Assembly: GCA_963798455.1 (NCBI GenBank)
Contig: CAWCTD010000003.1
Span: 62,001 to 126,000 of the forward strand
Direction of reading: 5' to 3'
DNA length: 64,000 nt
Source: CAWCTD01 sp963798455
GTDB taxonomy: Bacteria > Acidobacteriota > Terriglobia > Bryobacterales > Bryobacteraceae
The notes beneath the pieces are model-generated. The model did no database searches. It worked only from the letters and a program-made list of their open reading frames with translations, and was not told the origin of the DNA. The translations under genes and the position numbers were made by a program. Shown piece after piece: positions 48,874-58,262 of the stretch. How positions within the stretch are numbered: position 1 is the stretch's first letter; the number at the start of each line of letters is the position of its first letter.

Positions 48874-49749
48874 CTACTTTGTGAGCCAGCCGTGCAGGCG
48901 CAGCCAGTCGGCCAGCCGGTCCGGCCAGGTGGCGAGGATGGGGTCCTTGCCCAAGCCCGAGCCATGCGCGCCGTGTTCGTAAAGGTGCATCTCCGCCGGG
49001 ACCTTGTTCTTTCGCAAGGCCAGGTAGAAGTTCACGCTGTTTTCCACGGGAACCGCCGCGTCGTCGGTAGTATGAAAAAGAAACGTTGGGGGGGTCTGCG
49101 CCGTTACCTGAAGCTCGTTGGAAAGGCTCTCCACCAGCCCGGGGTCGGGGTTCGGGCCGAGCAGGTTGGTCCGTGAACCCTGGTGCGTATACGGCTGCTC
49201 CATGGTGATGACGGGATAGGCCAGAATCAGGAAATCGGGACGGGAGCTTGCGCGCTCCACAGAGTCGGACGCGTTCGGGTCGCCCGCGTCAAAGTGAGTG
49301 CCGAGGGTGGAAGCCAGGTGCCCGCCGGCCGAGAAGCCCATGATCCCGATGCGATTCGGAACGATGCCGAACTCGGCCGCTCGGGAGCGAACCGTGCGCA
49401 GGGCCCGCTGCGCATCCTGGAGAGGAGCAGGGTGGTGGTAGCGCGGGGCCAGGCGGTACTTCAAGACGAAAGCCGCCACGCCGAACTGGTTGAGCCACTG
49501 TCCGACTTCGACGCCTTCATAACTCATCGCCAGGTGGCCGTAGGCGCCCCCGGGACACACGATCACACCTGTGCCCACTGCGCTCGCGGAAGGAGGCAGG
49601 AGGATGGTCAGCTCGGGGCGGTCCAGGTCTTCGTTGCCGGCGGTGCCAGGCGCGCCATTCGGCCACAGGACCTCGACCTTCGGTTCCGCGGTCTGGGCAA
49701 ACATCCATCCCGCGAAGACAAGCAGCGCACTCAATCGCCAAATCACCAC
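48874..49749 (-). CDS. Secreted alpha/beta-hydrolase (acetyl-xylan-esterase-like)
   Basis: 291 residues. A signal peptide (LSALLVFAGWMFAQTA) is followed by VLWPNGAPG and VIVCPGGAYGHLAMSYEG, the oxyanion-hole region. The nucleophile Ser is in IGIMGFSAGGHLAST, an acidic residue in FHTTDDAAVPVEN and the His in YEHGAHGSGLG. The opening WPxGAPG and this order match BD-FAE/acetyl-xylan-esterase-type enzymes that deacetylate plant polysaccharide. It starts 13 bp after the tsaC stop and is probably the last gene of that operon. Confidence 0.83.
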   Translation of the reverse strand: MVIWRLSALLVFAGWMFAQTAEPKVEVLWPNGAPGTAGNEDLDRPELTILLPPSASAVGTGVIVCPGGAYGHLAMSYEGVEVGQWLNQFGVAAFVLKYRLAPRYHHPAPLQDAQRALRTVRSRAAEFGIVPNRIGIMGFSAGGHLASTLGTHFDAGDPNASDSVERASSRPDFLILAYPVITMEQPYTHQGSRTNLLGPNPDPGLVESLSNELQVTAQTPPTFLFHTTDDAAVPVENSVNFYLALRKNKVPAEMHLYEHGAHGSGLGKDPILATWPDRLADWLRLHGWLTK

Positions 49750-49762
49750 ATCCTCCCATCCC

Positions 49763-50398
49763 TCAATGGCTCAACGCGTCCGCGATCTGCTTCTGGGACA
49801 CCGCGCCTTCTCGGATCAGCTTCCAGACGGGTTCCGTGATATCCACCGTGGTGCCGCCCTGGCCCGGGCAGAGGCCGCCGTCCAGCACGAGGTCGATTCG
49901 CCCGTCCATCTTGCCGAAAACCTCGATGCCGCTGCGGCAGGTGGGCTGGCCCGAGATGTTGGCGCTGGTGGCGATGAGCGGCTGGCCGAGTTTCTCGAGC
50001 AAAGCCGCGGCGACTTTCGAGCGGCTCTGCCGGAGGGCCAGGCGGCCGGTGTTGCCGGTGACCTTGAGCGGCACCTTGCCGGATGAGGCGACGATCATGG
50101 TCAAGGGCCCGGGCCAGAACATGCGGGCCAGCAGATAGAAACGGCTGGAGAGATCCGTGGCCAGATCCTCCGCCATGAGAACGTCGCCGACCAGCAAGGG
50201 CAGGGAACGGTGGATCTCGCGTCCCTTCGCCACGAACACCAGCCCCACGGCGTGCAGGTTGAACGGGTCGGCCACCACGGTGTAAAGGGCGTCTGTTGGA
50301 ATCGCGACGACACGGCCGCGGCGGATGGCCGAAGCGGCCCGTTCAATAGCCTTGGGGCTTGGCGATTCCAGGTCGATCTCGATAAGGTCCGTGGCCAC
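49763..50398 (-). CDS. tsaC: L-threonylcarbamoyladenylate synthase (Sua5/YrdC/YciO family)
   Basis: 211 residues. It makes threonylcarbamoyl-AMP for the t6A modification of ANN-decoding tRNAs. VVAIPTDALYTVVADPFNLH, then FVAKGREIHRSLPLLVG, then FWPGPLTMIVASSGKVPLKV and PLIATSANISGQPTC are the family motifs in order. It lacks the C-terminal Sua5 domain, so it is of the short TsaC form. It follows the methyltransferase/reductase fusion by 17 bp on the same strand. Confidence 0.88.
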   Translation of the reverse strand: MATDLIEIDLESPSPKAIERAASAIRRGRVVAIPTDALYTVVADPFNLHAVGLVFVAKGREIHRSLPLLVGDVLMAEDLATDLSSRFYLLARMFWPGPLTMIVASSGKVPLKVTGNTGRLALRQSRSKVAAALLEKLGQPLIATSANISGQPTCRSGIEVFGKMDGRIDLVLDGGLCPGQGGTTVDITEPVWKLIREGAVSQKQIADALSH

Positions 50399-50415
50399 AG
50401 TCGATTGCTGCTAAT

Positions 50416-52277
50416 CTACCTCGGTCCAAGCGCCTCGGCAACCTGGACAGCCATGTCGTAACGGCCAAAGGGCGCGCCCAGTTGCACTCCCGCGACCATT
50501 GCTCTTGCGCGCAGTACCATCTCCTGGGCAATGGCGACGCCTTCCTTGCGTGCTTTTTCAGCGCTATCGGCCTTTTGCATGCGGGCCATGAACTCCGCGG
50601 GCACGGGCACGTTCAACTCGTTCACCATGAACTCGGCGTTGCGATGGCTGGTCAGCGGCCAGACGCCGGTGATGACGGGAATCCGGAAACCCTCGATGCG
50701 CGCGAGGAAGCGCTCCAGCAGCCGGATGTCGAATACAGGCTGGGTGACGACGTACTCGGCGCCGGCTTGCACCTTCCATTCGAAGCGGCGTATCTCCTCG
50801 TCGAGGTTGAGCGAGCCGGGATTCGCGCCGACGCCGATCAGCAGCGAGGTCTGGGAGCCGATGGGATTGCCGCCGATGTCGAGGCCGTGGTTCAGGTTGT
50901 CCACGATGTTGACCAGACCGATGGCGTCCACGTCGAAGACAGCGGTGGCCGACGGGTAGGAGCCCATGCGGGGCGGGTCGCCCGTAATGCAGATCAGATT
51001 CCGAACGCCGACCGCCTGCGCGCCCAGCAGCTCCGACTGGATGCCGAGGATGTTTCGATCGCGGCAGCAGAAGTGCAATACGGCTTCGATACCCGCCTGC
51101 TGCTGGATGAGCTGGCAGGCGACCTGGGCGCTCATGCGGGCGCTGGCCCGGGGGCCGTCGGGCACGTTGATGCAGTCGATGCCGTGCTCGGCGCACATTC
51201 TGGCGCCGGCGATCTCCCTGGCGGCGTCCACTCCTCGCGGCGGCAGGATCTCCACGAAGGCCACGAACTTGCCTTCGGTCAGCTTGCCTGCCAAGCTGGG
51301 ACTTCTCGGCGACGGGGACTTTAGGGAGGGCCTGCGCCCGGGCGGCGGGCTCCTCGACGGTGACGGCAAGCTTCTCGTGGCTGGGCTGCAACGAGCGCGC
51401 CTCGGCGCGCAGCAGCCGTGATGTGTTCCGGGGTGGTTCCGCAGCAGCCGCCGAGAATGCGCACGCCGGTCCAAAGCAGCCGGCGCCCGTACTGCGCCAT
51501 GTACTCGGGCGAGCAGAGATAGAGCTTCCGCCCCTCCACGGTCGCGGGGTGGCCGGCGTTGGGCATGGCGCTGAGCGGCTTGTGCGTGTACTGGACCATC
51601 TTCTCGATGGTCTCCAGCATGACCTTGGGGCCGGCCGAGCAATTGCAGCCGGCGACGTCCACCGGCCATTCGTCGAGCCTGCGAGTGAAGACCTCGGTCG
51701 AGGCGCCGTCGGGCAGGTTGCCGTAGTCGTCGATGGTGACCTGACCGATGAGGGTCACCTCATCGCCGGCTACGTCACGAGCCGCGAAGATCGCTTCGCG
51801 AAGTTCGTTGAGGACGGAAAAAGTCTCAAGGATCAGGAGATCGACGCCGGCCTCGATCAGGGCCTCTATCTGCTCGCGGAACATGGCGCGGGCCTCTTCG
51901 AAAGAGGTGCGGCCGAGGGGCTCGATGCGGATGCCCAGTGGGCCGACCGACCCGGCCACGAAGGCGGCGTCGCCCGCGGCTTCACGGGCCAGGCGGACGC
52001 CGGCCTGGTTGATGGCCTTCAGTTTCTCGGCGAAGCCGTACGCGGAAAGGCGCGCGCGATTGGCGCCGAAAGTATTTGTTTCGATGATCTCGGCGCCCGC
52101 CTTGACGTACTCGTCGTGGATTTCCTTGACCAGGGCGGGCGAAGAGAGGTTCAGCTCGTCGTAACTGCGGTTGATGAAGACGCCTTTGGCGTAGAGCATG
52201 GTGCCCATGGCGCCGTCGGCGACCAGGACACGGCGCGCCAGTTGCTCGCGAAACTCCTTGGCCCTGTTGATGGACAT
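50416..52277 (-). CDS. Bifunctional homocysteine S-methyltransferase / methylenetetrahydrofolate reductase, with two frameshifts
   Basis: YitJ-like fusion. Residues 1-300 are a homocysteine methyltransferase domain (VLVADGAMGTMLYAKG, IIETNTFGANRARL) with zinc ligands in CNCSAGP and GGCCGTTPEH. The second part is MetF-like (FVAFVEILPPRG, CRDRNILGIQSELLGAQAVG, ITGDPPRMGSYPSATAVFDV, GAEYVVTQPVFDIRLLERF). Extra single bases near 51418 and 51299 change the frame twice, and removing both restores one continuous protein of about 620 residues. The protein makes methionine and methyl-THF. A possible promoter with TTGTTC and TAGAAT 18 bp apart lies at 52350-52321 on the minus strand. Confidence 0.86.
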
Positions 52278-52320
52278 CTGGGTTCGAAGCGGCCCGGGCG
52301 GGCCGATTCAGTACACGCCG

Positions 52321-52350
52321 ATTCTACCGCAACCCCGCCGGCGCGAACAA
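52321..52350 (-). promoter_or_regulatory. Possible promoter of the methyltransferase/reductase operon
   Basis: Read on the minus strand: TTGTTC (52350-52345), an 18-base spacer and TAGAAT (52326-52321), about 44 bp before the ATG at 52277. Agreement with the consensus is moderate. Confidence 0.4.
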
Positions 52351-52428
52351 TAACGGCGCCCCGCGACGTTTGCGCCGGGCAGCGTTCATCCGGCATCCTG
52401 AGAGACGGCAGCTTGGAAAGGCAGACCC

Positions 52429-53388
52429 ATGGCAAAGCAATTCAAGGACCTCACCGAACGCGAGATTCTGGCTTTGGCGATTTCGCTCGAAGAGGACGAC
52501 AGCCGTATCTATGGGGACTTCGCCGAGGGTCTTCGGGAGACCTACCCGGCCAGCGCCAAGATGCTGGAGGAGATGCAGGAGCAGGAGTCGGAGCACCGGC
52601 GCAGCCTGTTCGAGCTCTACCGCCAGCGATTCGGCGAGCACATTCCGCTGATCCGCCGCGAGGACGTCAAGGGCTTCATACACAGACGGCCGGTATGGCT
52701 GATCCGGCCGCTGGGGATCAACGTGGTCCGCAAGCAGGCGGAGATCATGGAACTGGAGACGCGGCTCTTCTATGAGCGCGCCATGGAGCGGATCAGCGAC
52801 GTGTCCATACGCAAGCTGCTGGGCGACCTGGCGGAGGTCGAGCGCAAGCATCAAGCGGCGGCCGGGGCGCTGGCGGAGAAGCACCTGACGCCGGTGGCGC
52901 GCGAGGAGGAGGAGAAGGCGGGCCAGCGGTTGTTCTTGCTCCAGGTCGTACAGCCGGGTCTGGCCGGGCTGATGGACGGCTCGGTCTCGACGCTGGCGCC
53001 GCTGTTCGCTTCGGCATTCGCCACGCGCAACACTTGGGATGCTTTCCTGGTCGGGTTGGCGGCCTCCATCGGGGCCGGAATCTCCATGGGCTTCGCCGAG
53101 GCGCTTTCGGACGACGGTTCGCTCACCGGTCGCGGGCGCCCCGCGGTGCGCGGCGTCATCTGCGGGCTCATGACCGCCGCGGGAGGCCTGGGGCACACGC
53201 TGCCGTTCCTGATCCCCGATTTCCGGCTCGCCATCACGGTGGCGATTGGGGTAGTGGCCGCTGAGCTGAGCGCCATCACCTACGTCCGGCACAGTTATAT
53301 GGATACGCCGGTGGTGAGCTCCGCGCTCCAGGTCATCGTCGGCGGGACGCTGGTCTTTCTGACCGGGATACTGATCGGCAGCTCATAG
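52429..53388 (+). CDS. mbfA: Membrane-bound ferritin MbfA (erythrin-VIT1 fusion)
   Basis: 319 residues. Residues 5-150 form a ferritin-like four-helix bundle with the iron ligands spread over SLEEDDSRIYGDFAEG, EEMQEQESEHRRSLFEL, IMELETRLFYERAME and LAEVERKHQAAAG. Residues from about 160 are a VIT1/CCC1-like membrane domain (VQPGLAGLMDGSVSTLAPLF, GLAASIGAGISMGFAEALSD). MbfA exports iron and protects against peroxide stress in proteobacteria, where it is controlled by Irr. No Irr-type box was recognised here. It is divergent from the preceding operon. Confidence 0.88.
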   Translation: MAKQFKDLTEREILALAISLEEDDSRIYGDFAEGLRETYPASAKMLEEMQEQESEHRRSLFELYRQRFGEHIPLIRREDVKGFIHRRPVWLIRPLGINVVRKQAEIMELETRLFYERAMERISDVSIRKLLGDLAEVERKHQAAAGALAEKHLTPVAREEEEKAGQRLFLLQVVQPGLAGLMDGSVSTLAPLFASAFATRNTWDAFLVGLAASIGAGISMGFAEALSDDGSLTGRGRPAVRGVICGLMTAAGGLGHTLPFLIPDFRLAITVAIGVVAAELSAITYVRHSYMDTPVVSSALQVIVGGTLVFLTGILIGSS

Positions 53389-53431
53389 CGCTACGCGATA
53401 CCATGGAAGGTTTGTAAAGGAGGAAGCTCTC

Positions 53432-54841
53432 ATGAATGCTGACAACAGTAGGACAAACCCGAGCCGGCGCAACGTGCTGCGGCAAGCCGCCGGGGCCGCG
53501 GGCCTGGCCTCGATGCTCGGGCCGGCGGAGGCGCAAACTCAGACGCAGCCCGCGGGAAGCGTGAACAGGAACTCGGCACCGAGCCAGTTGAGGATCACCG
53601 ACATTCGCGCATGTACGGTGGCTTCGAACTTCGATTACCCGATCATCCGCATCGACACCAATCAGGGCGTGTACGGCCTGGGAGAGGTCCGCGATGGCGG
53701 GGTCAAGGGCCAAGCTCTGGTCCTTAAACCGCAAATCGTGGGGAAGAATCCGCTGGAGATCGAGAACATCCTGGCCAGCCTGCGGCCGTATGCGGGACAC
53801 GGCCGGCTGGGCGGCGGCTACAGCGCCATCGACATCGCGCTGCATGACATCGCCGGAAAAGTGTACGGGGTCCCCGTCTACCGTCTGGTGGGCAGCAAGC
53901 TGAGGGACCGGGTCCGGGTATACTGCGACACCACGATCTCCAAGGATCCCAAGCTGTACGCGAGGCGCATGCTGGACCGGAAGAAGCAGGGCTTCACGTT
54001 CTTCAAGATGGACCTGCGTACGGAAGCCATGGTCGGGCACATCGATGGGGCGGTGAACAAGCGGGGCGTTGCCACGGAGAAAGGGATGAAGCTGCTGCTC
54101 GAGTTCGTGGCGGCGGTGCGCGACGCCATCGGATACGAGGAGCCTTTGTCGATCGACCACTTCGGCCCGCTGGATGTGGCGGACTCTATCCGCTACGCCC
54201 GGGCGCTGGAGCCCTACCAGCTTGCCTGGGCCGAGGACATCCTCCAGGTTGGCACCCTGAACACCGGCTCGGCGCCATTGAACTGGCGCGCTTACAAGGA
54301 AATCAAGGCGGCCACCTCCACGCCGCTCGCTACCGGCGAGAGTCTCTTCGGACTGGAGGAAGGGTTCCGCAATTTCATCGACAACGACGCAGTCAACATC
54401 ATTCATCCCGACCCGGGGACATCAGGCGCCGTCCGCGAAACCAAGCGAATTGCCGACTACGCCTCGATGCGCGGGATTCAAACCGCGGTGCATCATGCGG
54501 GAGGGCCGGTGGGCAGCATAGCGGCGGTGCACATGATCGCGACCATCAAGGATTTCTTGGCGATGGAGAACCACGCCGTGGACATTCCGTGGTGGAGCGA
54601 CCTGGTGACGGGTCTTCCAAAGCCCTTCGTGAATCAGGGCTACATCCAGGTACCGGAGAAGCCGGGTCTGGGCGTGGAACTGAACGAGGCGGTCATTAAG
54701 GAACACCTGCGCCATCCGGGTTATTTCGAGCCGACCAAGGAGTTCGACTTCCCCCTGGCCACCTTCGGCATTGCGGAGCGGGGACCGTATCCGCACATCA
54801 CCCAGGACGGCACCTTGCGCAATGCCATGGAGGATGAGTAG
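53432..54841 (+). CDS. Tat-exported enolase-superfamily (mandelate racemase/dehydratase-like) protein
   Basis: 469 residues, preceded by AAAGGAGG. SRRNVLRQAAGAAGLASMLG is a twin-arginine signal. The capping domain begins LRITDIRACTVAS. The barrel has FFKMDLRTE, IDHFGPLDVADS, WAEDILQV, TGESLFGLEEGF and VHHAGGPVGSIAA, which correspond to the acid/base and metal-ligand positions of the superfamily. It is a diverged paralogue of the gene at 16760; both share the C-terminal wording (KPGLGVELNE, HPGYFEPT). Probably a periplasmic sugar-acid or sugar dehydratase; substrate unknown. Confidence 0.82.
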   Translation: MNADNSRTNPSRRNVLRQAAGAAGLASMLGPAEAQTQTQPAGSVNRNSAPSQLRITDIRACTVASNFDYPIIRIDTNQGVYGLGEVRDGGVKGQALVLKPQIVGKNPLEIENILASLRPYAGHGRLGGGYSAIDIALHDIAGKVYGVPVYRLVGSKLRDRVRVYCDTTISKDPKLYARRMLDRKKQGFTFFKMDLRTEAMVGHIDGAVNKRGVATEKGMKLLLEFVAAVRDAIGYEEPLSIDHFGPLDVADSIRYARALEPYQLAWAEDILQVGTLNTGSAPLNWRAYKEIKAATSTPLATGESLFGLEEGFRNFIDNDAVNIIHPDPGTSGAVRETKRIADYASMRGIQTAVHHAGGPVGSIAAVHMIATIKDFLAMENHAVDIPWWSDLVTGLPKPFVNQGYIQVPEKPGLGVELNEAVIKEHLRHPGYFEPTKEFDFPLATFGIAERGPYPHITQDGTLRNAMEDE

Positions 54842-54855
54842 CCCTCCAGAATGGC

Positions 54856-54884
54856 TTGAGGCTTACCATCCAATATGGTATGGT
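54856..54884 (+). promoter_or_regulatory. Promoter and palindromic operator upstream of pdxR
   Basis: TTGAGG (54856-54861), a 17-base spacer and TATGGT (54879-54884) make a plausible promoter about 20 bp before the ATG at 54904. Overlapping it is a perfect inverted repeat TACCAT-CCAAT-ATGGTA (54864-54880), and ATGGT is also repeated directly (54875-54884). An autoregulatory PdxR binding site here is likely but inferred. Confidence 0.55.
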
Positions 54885-54903
54885 TGTAGCCGTAGGCTAG
54901 GCG

Positions 54904-56382
54904 ATGTTCGCGCGCCCACAGCTCGACTCAAGCTCGGAAGTGCCGCTTTACAAGCAGCTACACGCCCAACTGCGGAACTGGATAGAATCCGGCCGGCTGC
55001 CCCAGGGCGACCGGCTCCCATCCACCAGAGACATGGCTGGCCTGCTTGGCTTGAACCGGGCTACGGTCTCTGCCGCTTACTCCCTGCTGGAATCCGACGG
55101 GCTGATCCAGGGGCGCGTGGGCCGGGGGAGCTTCGTGACCGGGGAACCGCGGCCGGCGTCCTCGGGCCTGGACTGGGACGAACTGCTGGACGCCCCCGAA
55201 CGGATCCCCATGGCGCCCGTGCAGGCTCCCAATGCCGCCATCAGTTTCGCGGCTTCCCGGCCGGCCGAGCAACTGTTCCCGCTCGAAGAGGTGCGGACCA
55301 CGTGCCATGAGGTTCTGGCGAGCGAGCAGGCGTCTGCCATTCTGCAGCTTGGTTCGCCCAGCGGCTTCCCCCCGCTCCGCGAGTACTTGCTGGCTGAGGA
55401 ACGGGGGGCCGGAATCGCCCGGTTGCAAGACGACATTCTGGTCACCAACGGCTGCCAGCAGGGGCTCGACCTGTTGCAGCGAGTCCTGGTGCGCGCGGGC
55501 GACACGGTCCTGGTCGAGGACCCGATTTACCCCGGGGTCAAGAACCTGCTCACGCGCGCGGGCGCCCGGGTGGTCGGAGTTCCGATAGGGCCGCAGGGCA
55601 TTGACGTTGAGCATCTGGGGCGTGCATTGTGGCGCGAGAAGCCGCGGCTTCTGGTGGTAACTCCGAATTTTCAGAACCCGACGGGAGCCACGATTCCGCT
55701 GGCCGCGCGCCGAATGATTCTGGCCAAGGCTCGCGAGGCCGGCGTGGTGGTCATCGAGAACGACATTTACGGCGAGTTGCGCTACCAAGGGGAGCCCGTG
55801 CCTGCCTTGAAGCAGTTGGACGAATCCGGAGACGCCGTTCTGCTGCGAAGCTTCTCCAAGATCGCGTTCCCCGGGCTCAGGGTCGGTTGGATCACGGCTC
55901 CCCGGGCGCTCGTGGCGCGGCTGGTGGAGGCCAAGCAACTGGCGGACCTGCACACGGACCAGCTCTCCCAGGCGGTGTTGCTCCGATTCGCGGAATCCGG
56001 GCGCCTGGCGGCGCACAAGGAGCGGATCATCAGAGCCGGGGCGGAACGCCTTGGGGCGGTGCTCGGGGCCTGCGAGCGGTTCCTGCCGGCCGGCTCGCGC
56101 TTCACGCGCCCGGAAGGCGGAATGAACCTGTGGGTGCGGCTTCCCGAGCCTCTGGACGCGGCCGAACTGCTGCCCAGGGCGGAGCGGGAGAAGGTGGCCT
56201 ACATGCCCGGCCGGTACTTTGAGGTGACGCACCATGAACCCGGCAGCCTGCGGCTGAGTTTTGCCGGCTTGCCGCCGGACCTGATCCGGCAGGGGGTGGC
56301 CATTTTGGGCGAGATCTTTACGAAGGAACTGGAGCGGGTTCGCGCCTCGCGGCGCTGGGAACCGGCTCCGGCGATGGTCTAA
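54904..56382 (+). CDS. pdxR: PdxR-like MocR-family regulator (GntR-aminotransferase fusion)
   Basis: 492 residues. The N-terminal GntR winged helix (VPLYKQLHAQLRNWIESGRL, LPSTRDMAGLLGLNRATVSA) is joined to a fold-type I aminotransferase domain with the PLP-lysine region in LLRSFSKIAFPGLRVGWI and VVTPNFQNPTGATIPL, VVIENDIYGELRY. Such proteins sense PLP and control pdxST. It lies 15 bp upstream of pdxS in the same direction, which supports the PdxR role over other MocR functions. Confidence 0.88.
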   Translation: MFARPQLDSSSEVPLYKQLHAQLRNWIESGRLPQGDRLPSTRDMAGLLGLNRATVSAAYSLLESDGLIQGRVGRGSFVTGEPRPASSGLDWDELLDAPERIPMAPVQAPNAAISFAASRPAEQLFPLEEVRTTCHEVLASEQASAILQLGSPSGFPPLREYLLAEERGAGIARLQDDILVTNGCQQGLDLLQRVLVRAGDTVLVEDPIYPGVKNLLTRAGARVVGVPIGPQGIDVEHLGRALWREKPRLLVVTPNFQNPTGATIPLAARRMILAKAREAGVVVIENDIYGELRYQGEPVPALKQLDESGDAVLLRSFSKIAFPGLRVGWITAPRALVARLVEAKQLADLHTDQLSQAVLLRFAESGRLAAHKERIIRAGAERLGAVLGACERFLPAGSRFTRPEGGMNLWVRLPEPLDAAELLPRAEREKVAYMPGRYFEVTHHEPGSLRLSFAGLPPDLIRQGVAILGEIFTKELERVRASRRWEPAPAMV

Positions 56383-56397
56383 CTTGTGGAGGAACGT

Positions 56398-57283
56398 ATG
56401 TATTTGGATGACACATTCCGGGTCAAAGTCGGCCTGGCGGAGATGCTGAAGGGCGGCGTCATCATGGACGTTACCAACGCCGAGCAGGCCCTGATTGCGG
56501 AGCGCGCGGGGGCGGTGGCGGTCATGGCCCTGGAGCGCGTCCCCGCCGACATCCGCAAAGAGGGCGGCGTGGCGCGCATGGCGCCCATCGGCAAGATCCG
56601 CGAGATCATGAAGGCGGTCAGCATCCCGGTCATGGCCAAGGCTCGCATCGGGCACTTCATGGAGGCCAGGATACTGGAAGCTCTCGAGGTGGATTACATC
56701 GACGAGAGCGAAGTCCTGACGCCGGCCGACGAGGAGCACCACATCGCCAAGCGCGCCTTCAAGGTCCCGTTCGTCTGCGGCGCGCAGGAACCTGGGAGAG
56801 GCATTGCGGCGCATCGCGGAAGGCGCCGCCATGATCCGTACCAAGGGCGAGGCCGGTTCGGGCAACATCGTCGAGGCCGTCCGCCACATGCGCACCATCC
56901 AGAAGGAGATGAAGCAGCTCACGGTCCTGGGCAAAGAAGAGCTGGTCGCCGAGTCCAAGAAACTGCAAGCCCCGCTCGAACTGGTCGAGTACGCGGCGGA
57001 GCACGGCAAGCTGCCGGTGCCGAACTTCTCCGCGGGAGGTATCGCCACGCCGGCCGACGCCGCCCTGGTGATGCAACTCGGCGCCGAGGCGGTGTTCGTC
57101 GGCTCGGGCATCTTCAAGAGCGAGGATCCCGAGGCGCGCGCCCGCGCCATCGTGAAGGCCGCTACCTACTACAACGACCCGGTGAAGCTGCTCGAAGCCA
57201 GCGCGGAGCTCGGTATGGCTATGCCGGGCATCGACGTCTCCAAGCTCCCGGAGTCCGAGCTGCTCCAGACCCGCGGTTGGTAA
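56398..57283 (+). CDS. pdxS: Pyridoxal 5'-phosphate synthase subunit PdxS, one frameshift
   Basis: PdxS condenses ribose 5-phosphate, glyceraldehyde 3-phosphate and ammonia to PLP. FRVKVGLAEMLKGGVIMDVT, VMALERVPADIRKEGGVARM, KARIGHFMEARILEALEVDY and YIDESEVLTPADEEHHI are diagnostic. At about 56790 an extra C in GAACCTGGGA shifts the frame; after correction the protein continues ELGEALRRIAEGAAMIRTKG and ends ESELLQTRGW. The two parts together are a full-length PdxS of about 294 residues with no other damage. GGAGG is placed 5 bp before the ATG. The TAA overlaps the pdxT ATG. Confidence 0.92.
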
Positions 57284-57852
57284 TGACTGTTCCGTCGATC
57301 GGCGTCCTCGCCCTGCAGGGCGATTTCGAAGCTCATCAGAAGGCGCTCGAGCGCGCCGGCGCCAAAGCCGTGCAGGTACGGACGGCGGAGGAACTGGAGC
57401 GGGTGGATGCCCTGGTGATCCCCGGCGGCGAGAGCACCACCATGCTGAAGCTGCTGCGGGAGGAGAACCTGTTCGAGCCCCTGCGCCGGTTCGGCGAGCG
57501 CCGGCCCATTCTCGGCACCTGTGCCGGGGCCATCCTGCTGGCCGCGCGGGTCACCCACCCCGAGCAAGAGAGCCTGGACTTGATGGACATCGATGTCGAG
57601 CGCAACGCCTACGGCCGTCAGCTCGACAGTCATGTCGCTTGGCTGGAGGACGCGGAGGGCGGGCCACTGGAGGCGGTCTTCATCCGGGCTCCGGTAATCC
57701 GGCGGGTGGGCGCGGCAGTGCGTGTACTGGCCCGCTACCATGGCGACCCGGTGCTGGTGGAGCAGGGTCTGCACTTGGCGGCCACCTTTCACCCCGAACT
57801 CACCGGCGACGGCCGTGTCCAGCGCCTGTTCGTAAGGAAGATCGGACCGTGA
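57283..57852 (+). CDS. pdxT: Pyridoxal 5'-phosphate synthase glutaminase subunit PdxT
   Basis: 189 residues. It supplies ammonia to PdxS from glutamine. IGVLALQGDFEAHQKALE, VIPGGESTTMLKLL, the nucleophile Cys in ILGTCAGAILLAA, the typical NAYGRQLDSHVAW and the His-Glu of the triad in ATFHPELTGDGRV are all present. Its ATG overlaps the pdxS stop as TAATG, and its own TGA overlaps the next GTG start. The frame is intact. Confidence 0.94.
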   Translation: MTVPSIGVLALQGDFEAHQKALERAGAKAVQVRTAEELERVDALVIPGGESTTMLKLLREENLFEPLRRFGERRPILGTCAGAILLAARVTHPEQESLDLMDIDVERNAYGRQLDSHVAWLEDAEGGPLEAVFIRAPVIRRVGAAVRVLARYHGDPVLVEQGLHLAATFHPELTGDGRVQRLFVRKIGP

Positions 57853-58241
57853 CCCGCGTCCTGTTTGTTTGCCTGGGGAACTCGTGCCGGAGCCAGATGG
57901 CAGAGGCTTTCGCGCGGGCCTATGGGCAAGGCGTCTGGGAGGTGGAGAGCGCCGGGCTGATGCCGGCGACGATCATCGCGCCGCCCGTGCGCGAGGTCAT
58001 GGACGAGAAGGGGATAGAACTGGGCGACCAGTTCCCGAAGCCGCTGGAGTGGCTGCAACTCGAGACCTTCAATCTTATCGTGAACATGAGCGGCTACCCG
58101 CTTCCGGACACGCTCGGGGCGCCGCTGCGGGACTGGGAGGTGGAAGATCCGATCGGCCGCAACGGGAAGGTCTACCGCAAGGTCCGTGATCAGATTGAGG
58201 CGCTGGTAAGGGGGCTGCTGGAAGAAGTGCGGGCTGGCTGA
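57849..58241 (+). CDS. Low-molecular-weight phosphatase / arsenate-reductase-like protein
   Basis: 130 residues with a GTG start overlapping the pdxT stop (GTGA). The P-loop VCLGNSCRSQMAEAFAR carries the nucleophile Cys-(X)5-Arg-like loop. The second motif is in VEDPIGRNGKVYRKVRDQIE, where the general-acid Asp precedes Pro. The family includes protein tyrosine phosphatases and thioredoxin-linked arsenate reductases; the short length and NSCRSQMAE fit the ArsC side. Apparent co-transcription with pdxST is unexpected for arsenic resistance. Confidence 0.78.
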   Translation: MTRVLFVCLGNSCRSQMAEAFARAYGQGVWEVESAGLMPATIIAPPVREVMDEKGIELGDQFPKPLEWLQLETFNLIVNMSGYPLPDTLGAPLRDWEVEDPIGRNGKVYRKVRDQIEALVRGLLEEVRAG

Positions 58242-58262
58242 ATTTTGTGGTATGATTTATGT

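Noticed and set aside
52278..52428. SAM or cobalamin riboswitch before the homocysteine methyltransferase gene
   Set aside because: The 150-bp region has no recognisable conserved box or kink-turn core; only a moderate promoter is visible.
54958..57150. A 730-codon open frame on the minus strand
   Set aside because: Antisense to pdxR and pdxS, which have clear family motifs in the plus frames.
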